A program made the position numbers and the translations under genes. Shown piece by piece: positions 17,407 to 25,390 of a stretch of DNA of 64,000 nt. Origin of the DNA: Bin125 sp026705025. Its GTDB lineage: Bacteria > Chloroflexota > Dehalococcoidia > Bin125. Below the pieces are notes generated by a model. The model saw nothing but the letters and a program-made list of their open reading frames with translations, had not been told where the DNA came from and searched no databases. Location of the stretch: contig JAPPBN010000026.1 of the NCBI GenBank assembly GCA_026705025.1, forward strand, positions 62,001 through 126,000, read 5' to 3'. Position 1 is the stretch's first letter; every line of letters begins with the position of its first letter.

Positions 17407-18351
17407 ATGCGCGGCGTAGGAGTGATTGAATTCGGCGGACCGGAAGCGTTGCAGATTGTTGACTTGCCCGAGGTCCACGCCGGACCGGGCGAGGTACGGC
17501 TACGCGTCCACGCTGCGACAGTCAATCCGACCGACACGTTCATCCGCGGCGGGGCTCGCGCCGACGCCCTGCGCGAGCACGGTCCGCCGCCCTACATCCC
17601 CGGCATGGACGCGGCTGGGGTGATCGATGAGGTTGGTCCGGACACTGAGACCGACCTGCAGGTCGGCGACGCCGTAATGGCGATGGTGATTCCGCGCGGC
17701 AGTCATGGCGCCTACCGCGAGAGCATCGTGCTCAAGGCGGACGCCGTCACTCGCGCTCCGGCTGGCTCGAACCATGCTGAAGCCTCGACGCTGCCGATGA
17801 ACGCGCTGACGGCGCGACAATCTCTGGATCAGATGGGACTGGAGCCGGGACAGACCCTGGCGGTGACCGGAGCGGCGGGCTGCTACGGCGGATACATGGT
17901 CGAACTGGGCAAGGCCGACGGCCTGACTGTGATCGCCGATGCGTCGGAGCAGGATGTCCAACTGGTAAGGGATCTCGGCGCGGACATTGTCGTTCCTCGC
18001 GGCGACGACATCTCCGAGCAGATTCGCAAGGTCGTACCGGAGGGGGTCGATGGACTGGCCGACGGCGCGGTTCAGAACGAGCTTGCGGTTGGCGCGATCA
18101 GGGACGGCGGCCAGTATGCCAGCGTTCGCGGCTGGCGCGGAGCGCCCCAGCGGGACATCACCTTCCATGTGACGATGGTCTTCAGTTACGACCGCCGGGC
18201 CGACCTGCTCGACACGCTGCGCCAGCAGGTCGAGGACGGCCAGGTCACGCTGCGGGTCAACTCGACCTATCCGGCCGAGCAGGCCTCCGAGACCCATCGG
18301 CTGTTCAAGCAGGGCGGCCACCGCGGCCGCTTCGTGATCACGTTTGACTAG
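17407..18351 (+). CDS. NADPH:quinone reductase-like zinc-free alcohol dehydrogenase family protein
   Basis: 314 residues of the medium-chain dehydrogenase/reductase superfamily, quinone oxidoreductase (QOR) branch. The N-terminal GroES-like domain has the family pattern (EFGGPEALQIVDLPE, GPGEVRLRVHAATVNPTD, GMDAAGVIDEVG). The Rossmann part has VTGAAGCYGGYMVELGKADG, where a GxxGxxG-type nucleotide motif is expected. Zinc-binding cysteines of classical alcohol dehydrogenases are absent. It likely reduces a quinone or enone with NADPH; the substrate is unknown. The ATG at 17407 follows GAGGGAGAG. It diverges from the binding-protein operon. Confidence 0.88.
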   Translation: MRGVGVIEFGGPEALQIVDLPEVHAGPGEVRLRVHAATVNPTDTFIRGGARADALREHGPPPYIPGMDAAGVIDEVGPDTETDLQVGDAVMAMVIPRGSHGAYRESIVLKADAVTRAPAGSNHAEASTLPMNALTARQSLDQMGLEPGQTLAVTGAAGCYGGYMVELGKADGLTVIADASEQDVQLVRDLGADIVVPRGDDISEQIRKVVPEGVDGLADGAVQNELAVGAIRDGGQYASVRGWRGAPQRDITFHVTMVFSYDRRADLLDTLRQQVEDGQVTLRVNSTYPAEQASETHRLFKQGGHRGRFVITFD

Positions 18352-18395
18352 ACGCCATCTGGCTATGCTGACTGAGTGGCTGGGAGGATCGCGCA

Positions 18396-18626
18396 ATGTG
18401 CTGGCGAGACCGAATCGAGCGCAAGCCCGGCGTGTTGACCGGCAAGCCCGTGATAAAGGACACGCGCATCTCAGTGGAGTTTGTCCTCGAATGCCTCGGC
18501 AACGGCTGGACCATGGAAGAACTGGTTGAAGGCTATCCAGGAGTGAGTCGTGAGGACTTTCTGGCGTGCCTGAAATTCGCGAGCGAACTCATTCACGAAG
18601 AGCACATTGCCGGCAAGGTTGCATGA
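18396..18626 (+). CDS. DUF433 family protein, putative antitoxin
   Basis: 76 residues covering the whole DUF433 domain: RKPGVLTGKPVIKDTRISVE, then LGNGWTMEELVEGYPGVSREDF. DUF433 proteins have a winged-helix-like fold and are commonly encoded just before a DUF5615 PIN-like protein as a toxin-antitoxin-like pair, as here. The ATG at 18396 has GGGAGG upstream. Its TGA directly abuts the GTG start of the partner, so the two are translated together. Function as an antitoxin is inferred from the pairing. Confidence 0.85.
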   Translation: MCWRDRIERKPGVLTGKPVIKDTRISVEFVLECLGNGWTMEELVEGYPGVSREDFLACLKFASELIHEEHIAGKVA

Positions 18627-18992
18627 GTGGTTGTCCGCCTTCTGGCTGATGAGAACATCCACTTGCTGATCGTCAATGCACTTCGGGCCGCAGGTCACGA
18701 CGTGGCGTGGATGAGACTCGACGCGCCTGGTACAGACGATGTCGACATCTTGCCGCTGGCCAACCAGCAGGAATCCACGCTACTCACATACGACACTGAT
18801 TTCGGCCAGCTCATCTTCGCCAGGGGCATGCTGTCGGAACGCGGCGTGATTCTGGTTCGTATGACAGGCTCGATTGAGAGCCACGCCCTGCGGCTGCTTG
18901 AGGTGTTGGACGAGTACGACGACTGGTCCAACTACTTCACGACGATCACCGGCGAGCGGGTGCGTCGCAGGCGTCTGCCACGCCAGTCGTAG
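18627..18992 (+). CDS. DUF5615 PIN-like protein, putative toxin
   Basis: 121 residues. The N-terminal VRLLADENIHLLIVNALRAAGHDV, with acidic residues at Asp8-Glu9, and the central LLTYDTDFGQLIF (second acidic cluster) are the hallmarks of DUF5615/Mut7-C-like PIN domains. These are predicted metal-dependent ribonucleases. It starts at GTG immediately after the stop of the DUF433 gene. The C-terminus is basic (RVRRRRLPRQS). Such chromosomal pairs are often numerous in Chloroflexota and cyanobacteria. No evidence here of mobility. Confidence 0.82.
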   Translation: MVVRLLADENIHLLIVNALRAAGHDVAWMRLDAPGTDDVDILPLANQQESTLLTYDTDFGQLIFARGMLSERGVILVRMTGSIESHALRLLEVLDEYDDWSNYFTTITGERVRRRRLPRQS

Positions 18993-19002
18993 GCGATTTC
19001 CC

Positions 19003-19824
19003 CTACGACCGAGCCGCCTCGGCGACGGCTGCGGCGACGGTCTGCGCGTTCACGACGCCGTGTTCGAGGAAGTCGGTTATGACTCTCGAATAGGCCGACG
19101 GCACTTCACGCGGGACACCGTGACCGACCCGGCTGAAGACGTGCAGCGTGCCGTTGCCCAGACGGGCGAAGTCTTTGAGATTGGGCGCCAGGAGTGAGTC
19201 GGCAGCGCCGGCGAGGATCAAGGTTGGCGTCTGGATCTCACCCAGCCGGTCGCCCTTGCGGTAGTTGACCATTGCGTCCCAGCAGCCGTCGTAGTGCCCG
19301 ACCGAGACAGAGAGCTGTCGGTCGACCTGTGCGGGGACGTCGGCATGGGCCGACTCACGCGGCACGCCGGCCAGAGAAGTGCGGATCAGCAAGTCTCGTT
19401 CCTGGTTGGCCCAGCGTTCGCGCATGGTGTCGCGCGCCGACTGCGGCATCTGGATGCCGTCCGCCGGCGCGGGCGCTGAGAGGGAAAGGCTGAGCAGGCG
19501 GTCCGGGTATGACAGTCCCAGCTCGAAGCCGATCAGACCGCCCATGCTTTGTCCGGCGTAGTGGAAGCGATCGAAGCCGTGGTAGTCGGCCATCCCGACG
19601 ACGTCGGCGGCGAGTTGTTCGATCGTGTAGCCGTCGTCGGGATGGGCTGAATCGCCGGCGCCGCGGCAGTCCATCGCGATGCAGCGGTAGTTCGCGCTCA
19701 TGCGCTCTATGACCGGAGCCCAGCCGTCGTGCGACGCGGTGTAGCCGTGTTGGAAGATGATTGGGTCGCCGATTCCGGTGTCCTCGTAGTAGAGGTCGAC
19801 GCCGTTGATGTTTGCGATGGCCAT
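19003..19824 (-). CDS. Alpha/beta hydrolase
   Basis: 273 residues with the whole alpha/beta hydrolase fold. FQHGYTASHDGW supplies the oxyanion-hole HG motif, MDCRGAGDSAHP follows, and AGQSMGG carries the nucleophile Ser93. The acid is expected in AGAADSLL and the catalytic His in RVGHGVP. The closest style is the epoxide hydrolase / haloperoxidase / ester hydrolase group; no substrate can be assigned. It is downstream of the SDR gene on the same strand, 50 bases away. The gap is a palindromic repeat whose GGAGGGGG arm sits six bases ahead of the ATG and seems to serve as its ribosome-binding site. Confidence 0.9.
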   Translation of the reverse strand: MAIANINGVDLYYEDTGIGDPIIFQHGYTASHDGWAPVIERMSANYRCIAMDCRGAGDSAHPDDGYTIEQLAADVVGMADYHGFDRFHYAGQSMGGLIGFELGLSYPDRLLSLSLSAPAPADGIQMPQSARDTMRERWANQERDLLIRTSLAGVPRESAHADVPAQVDRQLSVSVGHYDGCWDAMVNYRKGDRLGEIQTPTLILAGAADSLLAPNLKDFARLGNGTLHVFSRVGHGVPREVPSAYSRVITDFLEHGVVNAQTVAAAVAEAARS

Positions 19825-19826
19825 GA

Positions 19827-19869
19827 GCCCCCTCCGTCACTTCGTGACACCTCCCCCGGAGGGGGAGGT
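19827..19869. repeat. G/C-rich palindromic intergenic repeat (type C)
   Basis: Contains GTCAC-TTC-GTGAC and the perfect ACCTCCCCC/GGGGGAGGT stem with a three-base loop, plus a free CCCCCTCC arm next to the start codon of the alpha/beta hydrolase. It is the same element type as at 21281 and, in diverged form, 8196. Confidence 0.8.
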
Positions 19870-19874
19870 CCTGA

Positions 19875-20654
19875 TTAGCGAGCGGTGTAGCCGCCGTCGA
19901 CGGGCAGCGCGATGCCATTGACGAAGCTGGCGTCGTCGGAAGCGAGGAAGGCGGCGGCGGCGGCGATCTCCTCCGGTTGTCCCAGGCGACCCAGCGGATG
20001 CAGGGAGGCGAGGAACTCCTCGGCGCCTTCCATGTCCTTGATCTGAGCGGTCATCGGCGTGTGGATGTAGCCGGGACAGATCGCATTGACCCTCACTTTG
20101 CGCGGGCCGTAGGTCACGGCAAACTGTCGGGTGATGCCGATCACTCCGTGTTTGGCGGCCACGTAGGCTCCGGCGCCTTCCTCGACCTCCATATCGAGAT
20201 CGCGGGTCGAGGCGCCGCTGACCAGGCCGTTGAGTCCGGCGATCGAGGCTGTGTTGATGATCGACCCGCCACCGCGTTCCGCCAGCAACGCCGCTCCGTG
20301 GTAGGTGCCGTAGTAGACCCCGCTCAGGTTGACGTCAATAGTCCGATCCCAGCCGTACTGGCTGCCGCCGATGCCGGCGTTGTTGAACAGCACGTCGAGA
20401 CCGCCGAGCACCTGGACGGTCTGCGAGAGCGCGTCCTTGACGGCGTCCTCCGAGGTGACGTCCAGCTCCATCGTTGCTGAGCGGCCGCCGTGCTCGGCGA
20501 TCTGCGCGGCGGTCGTCTGGGCGCCTTCGGCGTTGATATCGGCGCACATTACCGCGGCGCCCTCCGACGCCATGCGCAGCGCCGAGGCCCGTCCGATTCC
20601 CGATCCGGCGCCGGTGATCAGCGCGACGCGTCCTTCAAGTCGATCGATTGCCAT
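19875..20654 (-). CDS. Short-chain dehydrogenase/reductase
   Basis: 259 residues, a classical SDR. TGAGSGIG (residues 15-22) binds NAD(P), NNAG is the structural motif, Ser in NTASIAG and Tyr/Lys in YVAAKHG form the catalytic set, and CPGYIHTPM follows. About 15 extra residues lie between the catalytic Ser and Tyr (SGASTRDLDMEVEEGAG). Asp39 after the second strand (CADIN) suggests NAD rather than NADP. It oxidises or reduces a hydroxyl/keto group; substrate unknown. Probably co-transcribed with the alpha/beta hydrolase downstream. Divergent from the peroxiredoxin gene. Confidence 0.92.
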   Translation of the reverse strand: MAIDRLEGRVALITGAGSGIGRASALRMASEGAAVMCADINAEGAQTTAAQIAEHGGRSATMELDVTSEDAVKDALSQTVQVLGGLDVLFNNAGIGGSQYGWDRTIDVNLSGVYYGTYHGAALLAERGGGSIINTASIAGLNGLVSGASTRDLDMEVEEGAGAYVAAKHGVIGITRQFAVTYGPRKVRVNAICPGYIHTPMTAQIKDMEGAEEFLASLHPLGRLGQPEEIAAAAAFLASDDASFVNGIALPVDGGYTAR

Positions 20655-20779
20655 TGTTGAAACCCCTCACTGTCAGCCTGTGGTGTTCGGGCAGTCTACG
20701 TCTGCAACCAACGTATTGCCCCGGTCTGGCAGTAGGCTGCGCAGTGTGACAACGACGAACCCACTCTGAGGAGAGCAAG

Positions 20780-21262
20780 ATGCCGATTGCTGCTGGAGAC
20801 TCTTTGCCCGACGTGAACGGGACCGTGATTGCCGATGGGCGACCGGGGCCGGTGAATCTACGTGAGCTGGTAGGGGACAAGAAGACGGTGATCTTCGGTG
20901 TTCCCGGGGCGTTTACGCCGACCTGCACGAATGACCACCTGCCGACCTTTGCCGCCTCTGCCGACCAGCTGGCAGCGGCGGGGATTGAGCAGACGATCTG
21001 CATGTCGACCAACGACATCTTCGTGCTGCAGGCTTGGAACGCGGCGCATGGGGCGGATCACATTGTGATGCTGGCCGACGGTTCGGGAGACATCACCCGA
21101 GCGATGGACATTGGGCTCGACCTGTCGGGTCTGGGACTCGGATTCCGCTGCACTCGGTTCGCCATGCTGGTCGAGGGCGGCGTGGTCAAGGCGTTCCAGA
21201 CTGAGGAGAACCCCGGGACCTGCGCGATGACCTCGGCGGCGGCGATCCTCGAGCACGCCTAA
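20780..21262 (+). CDS. Peroxiredoxin, Prx5 type
   Basis: 160 residues. Prx5-type peroxiredoxins reduce hydrogen peroxide and organic peroxides. The motif PGAFTPTCT carries the peroxidatic Cys49, the NDIFVLQAW segment follows, and Cys148 near the C-terminus (NPGTCAMTSA) matches the position of the resolving cysteine in atypical two-Cys Prx5. The protein is cytoplasmic, with no signal. The ATG at 20780 follows GAGGAGAG. It is transcribed alone, divergent from the SDR gene. Confidence 0.93.
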   Translation: MPIAAGDSLPDVNGTVIADGRPGPVNLRELVGDKKTVIFGVPGAFTPTCTNDHLPTFAASADQLAAAGIEQTICMSTNDIFVLQAWNAAHGADHIVMLADGSGDITRAMDIGLDLSGLGLGFRCTRFAMLVEGGVVKAFQTEENPGTCAMTSAAAILEHA

Positions 21263-21275
21263 CGGAGCGCGGGCG

Positions 21276-21842
21276 ATGGGAGCCCCCCCTCAGTCACTCC
21301 GTGACAGCTCCCCCCCAGAGGGAGGGAGCGGGAGAGGGTCGGGACGTAAGCCCTCTCCTTCAGGGGCGGACGACTTGCGACGCAGGGACGCAGACGCGTT
21401 GTTGCGCTATCGGGGGGTGCGGAGCGCTCACACGTATCAGGCTTCGTGGTACAACAATGCGACCTTTGTCTTTCCTCTGATTGCGGTGATCATTGCCGGG
21501 ATCATCTGGCTGGCGACGGGCAGTGCGGAGGCGGGTGGCGCGGCGGTCTTCTTCCTGGTTGTGACCGGGGCGATGCTGCCGGTGGTGTTCATTACCTGGC
21601 AGCGGCAGACGACGGCCGTGATCGTGCATGAGGGCGGGGTGACGGCGCTTCACATGGGACTGGAGCAACAGTCGATTGCCTGGGACGAGTTGCGCAGCGT
21701 GCGGCGGGTGGAGACGATGGGCAACGTGCGCTGGTACCTGGATGGATCGGGTGAGGATCACATCGTGATCGAGGGTGAGATTGCGGATCGGGATCGGTTG
21801 CTGGACGAGGCTCGGTTGGAGTTTGAACGGCGCAGCGATTAG
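21276..21842 (+). CDS. Small two-helix membrane protein with PH-like C-terminal domain
   Basis: Up to 188 residues; the first 33 or so are encoded by a palindromic repeat, so the real start may be a TTG near 21375. Two membrane helices are visible (TFVFPLIAVIIAGIIWL and AVFFLVVTGAMLPVVFI). They precede a soluble part with the alternating pattern of a bacterial PH-type domain (VIVHEGGVTALHM, IAWDELRSVRRVE, DGSGEDHIVIEGEI). No function is known. The stop shares four bases (TTAG) with the stop of the convergent gene at 21839. Confidence 0.65.
   Translation: MGAPPQSLRDSSPPEGGSGRGSGRKPSPSGADDLRRRDADALLRYRGVRSAHTYQASWYNNATFVFPLIAVIIAGIIWLATGSAEAGGAAVFFLVVTGAMLPVVFITWQRQTTAVIVHEGGVTALHMGLEQQSIAWDELRSVRRVETMGNVRWYLDGSGEDHIVIEGEIADRDRLLDEARLEFERRSD
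21281..21330. repeat. G/C-rich palindromic repeat (type C)
   Basis: Contains GTCACTCCGTGAC and opposed CCCCCC/GGGAGGGAG arms, matching the elements at 19827 and 8196. It lies at the 5' end of the next reading frame, right after the peroxiredoxin gene, and makes the start of that frame uncertain. Confidence 0.75.
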
Positions 21843-22375
21843 CCGCCTCCCTGTGGAGGCCCCCCATCCGGAGAGTTCAGGGTTGGTCGTGATTCGGCCG
21901 GGAGGGCGATGGCGGTGAGGGCTGTTTCTCCGTCTGCTTCGAGGACGACGGTGACTGCGGCTCCGGAGCCGATGGTCATGGGGTCGACGCGTTGGAGGCG
22001 GAGGAGGAAGCTGGTTTCATCGGTGAGCCGGATTTCGGCCCGGCCGGTCGGGGTCTGGATGATGAGCTTGTCTCCGGAGATCGAGATGACGCGGCCGGTG
22101 AGGACCTGACGACCCTGGAGGCCCTCGGCGTTGCCGAAGGGGCTGAGACCGCTGGCTCCGAGGATGAGCCCTTCGTTCGGGTGGGCCGCCTCGTCGATAT
22201 TGATTTGCAGCCGTCCGGCGACGACGTTTTCGGCGACGACGATCTCTTCGGCTGTGGGCTGGGTGGCGACGACGTCGGAGCCGATGAACCATCCGCCGAC
22301 CCCTGCCGCGGCGAGCGCCCCCAGCGTGACCAACCAACCGGCCCATCCTGCCCAACCCAATTGGAGCATCTTCAT
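21839..22375 (-). CDS. Membrane-anchored protein with DUF5666-like domain
   Basis: 178 residues: a single N-terminal membrane helix (about residues 12-32, WAGWLVTLGALAAAGVGGWF), then an extracytoplasmic beta-rich domain. The segment GRVISISGDKLIIQTPTGRAEIRLTDET is the pattern of DUF5666-type OB-like domains. The C-terminus is Pro/Gly-rich. The ATG overlaps the stop of the upstream gene (ATGA), so both are one translational unit. Function unknown; the pair looks like two related cell-surface proteins. Confidence 0.72.
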   Translation of the reverse strand: MKMLQLGWAGWAGWLVTLGALAAAGVGGWFIGSDVVATQPTAEEIVVAENVVAGRLQINIDEAAHPNEGLILGASGLSPFGNAEGLQGRQVLTGRVISISGDKLIIQTPTGRAEIRLTDETSFLLRLQRVDPMTIGSGAAVTVVLEADGETALTAIALPAESRPTLNSPDGGPPQGGG

Positions 22376-22911
22376 CGGTCGGCGTCCGCTCGAATGGCGT
22401 CGGCGACAGCCTCGCCGAGTTGGGCCTGGGACTCGGGGATGATCACGATGCCGGTGGTGATGAAGGTGTTGACGTTGTCGTCGGTGCCGCCGACAACGAC
22501 GTAGTCACCGGGTTGGACGTCGTCGGTCCAGATGGGGAGCATGGCTTCGACGATCGAGTCGTCGCTGAAATGGATGGTTCGGAGGGCGTCGCCGACGCGG
22601 ATGACCCAGCCGCCGTCGGCGCGCTCGGTGACGAACCCGCTGAGGTCTCCGGCGGGGGCGCCGTCGCTGCCGATCCGGCGTTGCTGATCGACCTCGTAGA
22701 CCTGCACGACATCCTGCTGCTCGGGCGCGCCCCACTGGAATCCGGCGCCGAGGGCGGCGGCGAAGACGATCCCGGCGAGCGGGATGATCAGGAGACGTGA
22801 GGCGTAGCCGTTGAGTCGTTCGCGCAACGAGCTTGAGTTTCTGCTGCTGTTCTTGCGTCTACAGCGTGGGAGCTGATGTTGTGCTTTCGGACCCCCCTCT
22901 GCCTTCGGCAT
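22372..22911 (-). CDS. Membrane-anchored protein of unknown function
   Basis: About 179 residues if started at the ATG at 22911, which lies within a palindromic repeat directly after GGGGGGAG; a TTG near 22827 is an alternative. A membrane helix (RLLIIPLAGIVFAAALGAGF) is followed by an extracytoplasmic beta-rich region: a segment reading SGFVTERADGGWVIRVGDAL, then FSDDSIVEAMLP and PGDYVVVGGTDDN. Layout and length match the downstream gene, with which it overlaps by four bases. The frame stays open further upstream, but only through repeat and antisense sequence. Confidence 0.65.
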   Translation of the reverse strand: MPKAEGGPKAQHQLPRCRRKNSSRNSSSLRERLNGYASRLLIIPLAGIVFAAALGAGFQWGAPEQQDVVQVYEVDQQRRIGSDGAPAGDLSGFVTERADGGWVIRVGDALRTIHFSDDSIVEAMLPIWTDDVQPGDYVVVGGTDDNVNTFITTGIVIIPESQAQLGEAVADAIRADADR

Positions 22912-22941
22912 CTCCCCCCGCTCCGCGGGGGGAGAAGGGGA
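22892..22941. repeat. G/C-rich palindromic repeat (type B)
   Basis: Core CTGCCTTCGGCATCTCC followed by CTCCCCCCGC/GCGGGGGGAG arms (three-base loop). Nearly the same sequence occurs inside a coding region at 25709 and, rearranged, at 36211. It provides the likely start codon of the gene read leftward from 22911. Confidence 0.8.
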
Positions 22942-22961
22942 ATGCGAGGGTCTTGAACGCG

Positions 22962-22989
22962 GAGAGGGCGGACCGGAGTCCGCCCTCTC
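22962..22989 (-). terminator. Strong hairpin just after the AOR gene
   Basis: GAGAGGGCGGAC (22962-22973) and GTCCGCCCTCTC (22978-22989) form a perfect 12-bp stem with a four-base loop, 24 bases past the AOR stop codon. A T-run is lacking, so termination is probable but not certain. Confidence 0.55.
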
Positions 22990-23012
22990 TGGTTGGTTCG
23001 CGGACTTCTCCG

Positions 23013-25127
23013 TTAGACGGAGAGCGCGTCGGCGACGTCGCTGAGTCCGATTGACTCGAGCTTTTCGCGGCTGGGGAGACAGGTCTCGGTGTCCCAGTCG
23101 CAGGCGTTGAGGAAATCGGTCTCGAGGGTTTCGATGTCGAGGATGACATCGGCCAAGGGTCCGGTCTTCTGGACGGTGCCCTCGCCGCCCCAGAGGCGCG
23201 GCGGCGCGAAGCGCTCGCGCGGGTTGTCGCCCTCGCGGACGGTGAAGGCCATGCGCAGGTTGGAGATGCGCTCGCCGGCGAGCTGCAGGTCTTCGCCGCT
23301 GAGGTCCCAGCCGGTGACGGCGTTGATCCACTGCGGGAAGCGGTCGGTCGGAGCGGCCATCATGATGAACTGGCACATGCCGGTCGAGTTCGTGATGTGC
23401 ATGTACTCCGAGGCGCCCTTGTGGTGCTCGCCGCGGTTGTTGTAGTCCTTGAAATCGCGAGGCGCTGCCGGGTACTCCGGACCGCCGAAGCGCGAGTTGC
23501 CCTCGTACTGCGTGTGACGGGCCGGGGTTGGGTCGAGCTTGTAGGTCGTCCAGTACTCGGGCTGGAGCTTCGAGTCGTGCATCGGCAGTTCCTGGCCGCC
23601 GACGTCGGTGCGGAACTCCTGGGCGCGGTTGTCGCCGTTCTGCTCGTCGATCTTGGCAGCCGCGACCTGCATGCCGTCGGCGAGCAGGTCACCGAAGCCT
23701 TCGCGCTTGCCGATCAGGTGGAGCATCTCCATGATGCCGTCGTCGTTGCTCCAGGTGAGCTCGACGCCGCCGGTGTCCTCGAGGTCGATCAGACCGTTCT
23801 CGAAGCACTCGATGGCGAAGGAGATCGTGGTGCCGGCGCCGATGGTGTCGAGGCCGTACTCGTTGCACCAGTGGTTGGCGGCCTGCAGCATGTCGATGTT
23901 GCAGGTCAGGTTCATGGTGCCGAAGGAGGCGACGGTCTCGTACTCGGCGCGGTGGGTGTCGACCGGGTACTTGAAGACGCCCTTCTCGTGCTCGGCCTCG
24001 GCGAAGCCCGGCGCGACCGTGCCGTGGGGCGATTCGATCGACTCGGCGCCACAGGCCATCGGGCAGCGCCAGCAGCCGTAGCTCTTGTGGCGGACGGCCT
24101 TGCCGTTGACGTCGACCGCGCGCGGCGCTGGTGTGTGGTCGGGGTCGATCGGCGGCATGCCGGTCGCGGGGTCGATTTCGAGTTCGGCGTGGGTCATGCG
24201 TGTGGCGTTGAACATCATGCCAGACATCTCGTCGACCTCAGGGAGGACGTCGATTCCAACACCGCCCCAGTTGCGGACCGGGGAGTCGCCATTGTGGGCA
24301 GAGCCGGTGCTGATGCCGGTGGTGCCGAAGCCGGCGAAGAAGTCGCGCAGGGGCGCGATGAACTCGTTGCGGGACTGGCGGGCGAGTTCGCGGACGCCAG
24401 TGTCGCGGCCGAGCATGTTCTCGCGCGGGGTACCGCCGGCGCGAACGACGACGGCCTTGACCTTCTTGGAGCCCATGACGGCGCCGACGCCGGAGCGGGC
24501 GGCGAGCCGGCCGTGCTCGTTGCAGATGCCGGCGAGGTAGGAGAGCTGCTCACCGGAGGGGCCGATGCAGGCGACCGAGGTCTTCTTGCCGTACTTCTCT
24601 TTGAAGGCGTTCTCGACCTCGATTGCGCCCTGGCCCCAGTATTCCGTGGCGTCCTCAATCGAGACGTCGTCGCCGTCGATGAGGATGTAGACGGGGTTGT
24701 CGGCCTGACCGTAGAAGAGGATGCCGTCCCAGCCGGCGAACTTCAGGTAGGGGCCAAAGTCGCCGCCGCAGTTGGCGTCGCCCCAGCCGCCGGTCGAGGG
24801 CGACTTGCAGACAGCCTGGAAGCGGTTACCGAAGATCGGCGTACCTGTCAGCAGGCCGGGCATGAGGCCGAGGACGTTGTCGGGGCCGAGCGGGTCGGCG
24901 CCAGCGGGGATGCGGTCGAAGAGCAGGCGCGCGCCGATGCCGTAACCACCGAGGTAGTCCTTGTACATCTGCTCGGGAATGTCTTCGCGGTCGACGCTGC
25001 CGTCGTTCAGGCGGACGTTGATGATTTTGCCGTTGTAGGCGACTTCATCGGGGCTCCATTCGCGATCGGCGAAGGGGTCAGCGGTTTCCGCTGCGTCGCC
25101 GTTTTCCGCGCCAGGAACGTTAGCCAT
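23013..25127 (-). CDS. Aldehyde ferredoxin oxidoreductase, tungsten-pterin type
   Basis: 704 residues from the ATG at 25127, chosen because AAGGAGA lies eight bases upstream. AOR oxidises aldehydes to carboxylates (or the reverse) with ferredoxin, using a tungstopterin and a 4Fe-4S cluster. Seen here: the N-terminal domain opening (YNGKIINVRLNDGSV, YLGGYGIGARLLFDRIPAG), IGPSGEQLSYLAGI, and AARSGVGAVMGSKKVKAV. Cluster ligands Cys352, Cys355 and Cys359 (GCWRCPMACG) are followed by GQELPMHDSK and Cys585 (STGMCQF), which completes the cluster set. About 90 residues longer than archaeal AORs, partly from an acidic N-terminal extension. Transcribed alone. Confidence 0.93.
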   Translation of the reverse strand: MANVPGAENGDAAETADPFADREWSPDEVAYNGKIINVRLNDGSVDREDIPEQMYKDYLGGYGIGARLLFDRIPAGADPLGPDNVLGLMPGLLTGTPIFGNRFQAVCKSPSTGGWGDANCGGDFGPYLKFAGWDGILFYGQADNPVYILIDGDDVSIEDATEYWGQGAIEVENAFKEKYGKKTSVACIGPSGEQLSYLAGICNEHGRLAARSGVGAVMGSKKVKAVVVRAGGTPRENMLGRDTGVRELARQSRNEFIAPLRDFFAGFGTTGISTGSAHNGDSPVRNWGGVGIDVLPEVDEMSGMMFNATRMTHAELEIDPATGMPPIDPDHTPAPRAVDVNGKAVRHKSYGCWRCPMACGAESIESPHGTVAPGFAEAEHEKGVFKYPVDTHRAEYETVASFGTMNLTCNIDMLQAANHWCNEYGLDTIGAGTTISFAIECFENGLIDLEDTGGVELTWSNDDGIMEMLHLIGKREGFGDLLADGMQVAAAKIDEQNGDNRAQEFRTDVGGQELPMHDSKLQPEYWTTYKLDPTPARHTQYEGNSRFGGPEYPAAPRDFKDYNNRGEHHKGASEYMHITNSTGMCQFIMMAAPTDRFPQWINAVTGWDLSGEDLQLAGERISNLRMAFTVREGDNPRERFAPPRLWGGEGTVQKTGPLADVILDIETLETDFLNACDWDTETCLPSREKLESIGLSDVADALSV

Positions 25128-25330
25128 GGGTTGTCTCCTTCTTGATGCGTGCTCACTAAGCGCACGAGCCAATCCGGTTCGTGCGAAACCGTTGACAGGG
25201 TAGCGAATCCTCTGGTTGCGCGCTATGCGGGCGAGGTTCGCACCCGATTTCGGATGGGGTGGAGAATGGTCAAGCTGACTGGCGCACGAGGTCCCAGGAC
25301 GAGTTGCGATCTGATCGTTGGCGTCGGGCG

Positions 25331-25366
25331 GGCCCTCACCCTAACCCTCTCCCAGAGGGAGAGGGG
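25331..25366. repeat. Palindromic intergenic repeat (type A)
   Basis: CCCTCACCCTAACCCTCTCC then GAGGGAGAGGGG: opposed CCCTCTCCC / GGGAGAGGG arms. The same unit is at 26447 and 38451. It sits in the 263-base gap between the AOR start and the 3' end of the HTH gene; the rest of that gap shows no gene. Confidence 0.8.
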
Positions 25367-25390
25367 ATCAGAGAGGGGGTGGCCGGGGGT

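Noticed and set aside
23397..25145. 582-codon plus-strand frame opposite the AOR gene
   Set aside because: Composition is Val/Ala/Gly/Asp-rich without motifs, while the other strand encodes a complete AOR with all cluster ligands.
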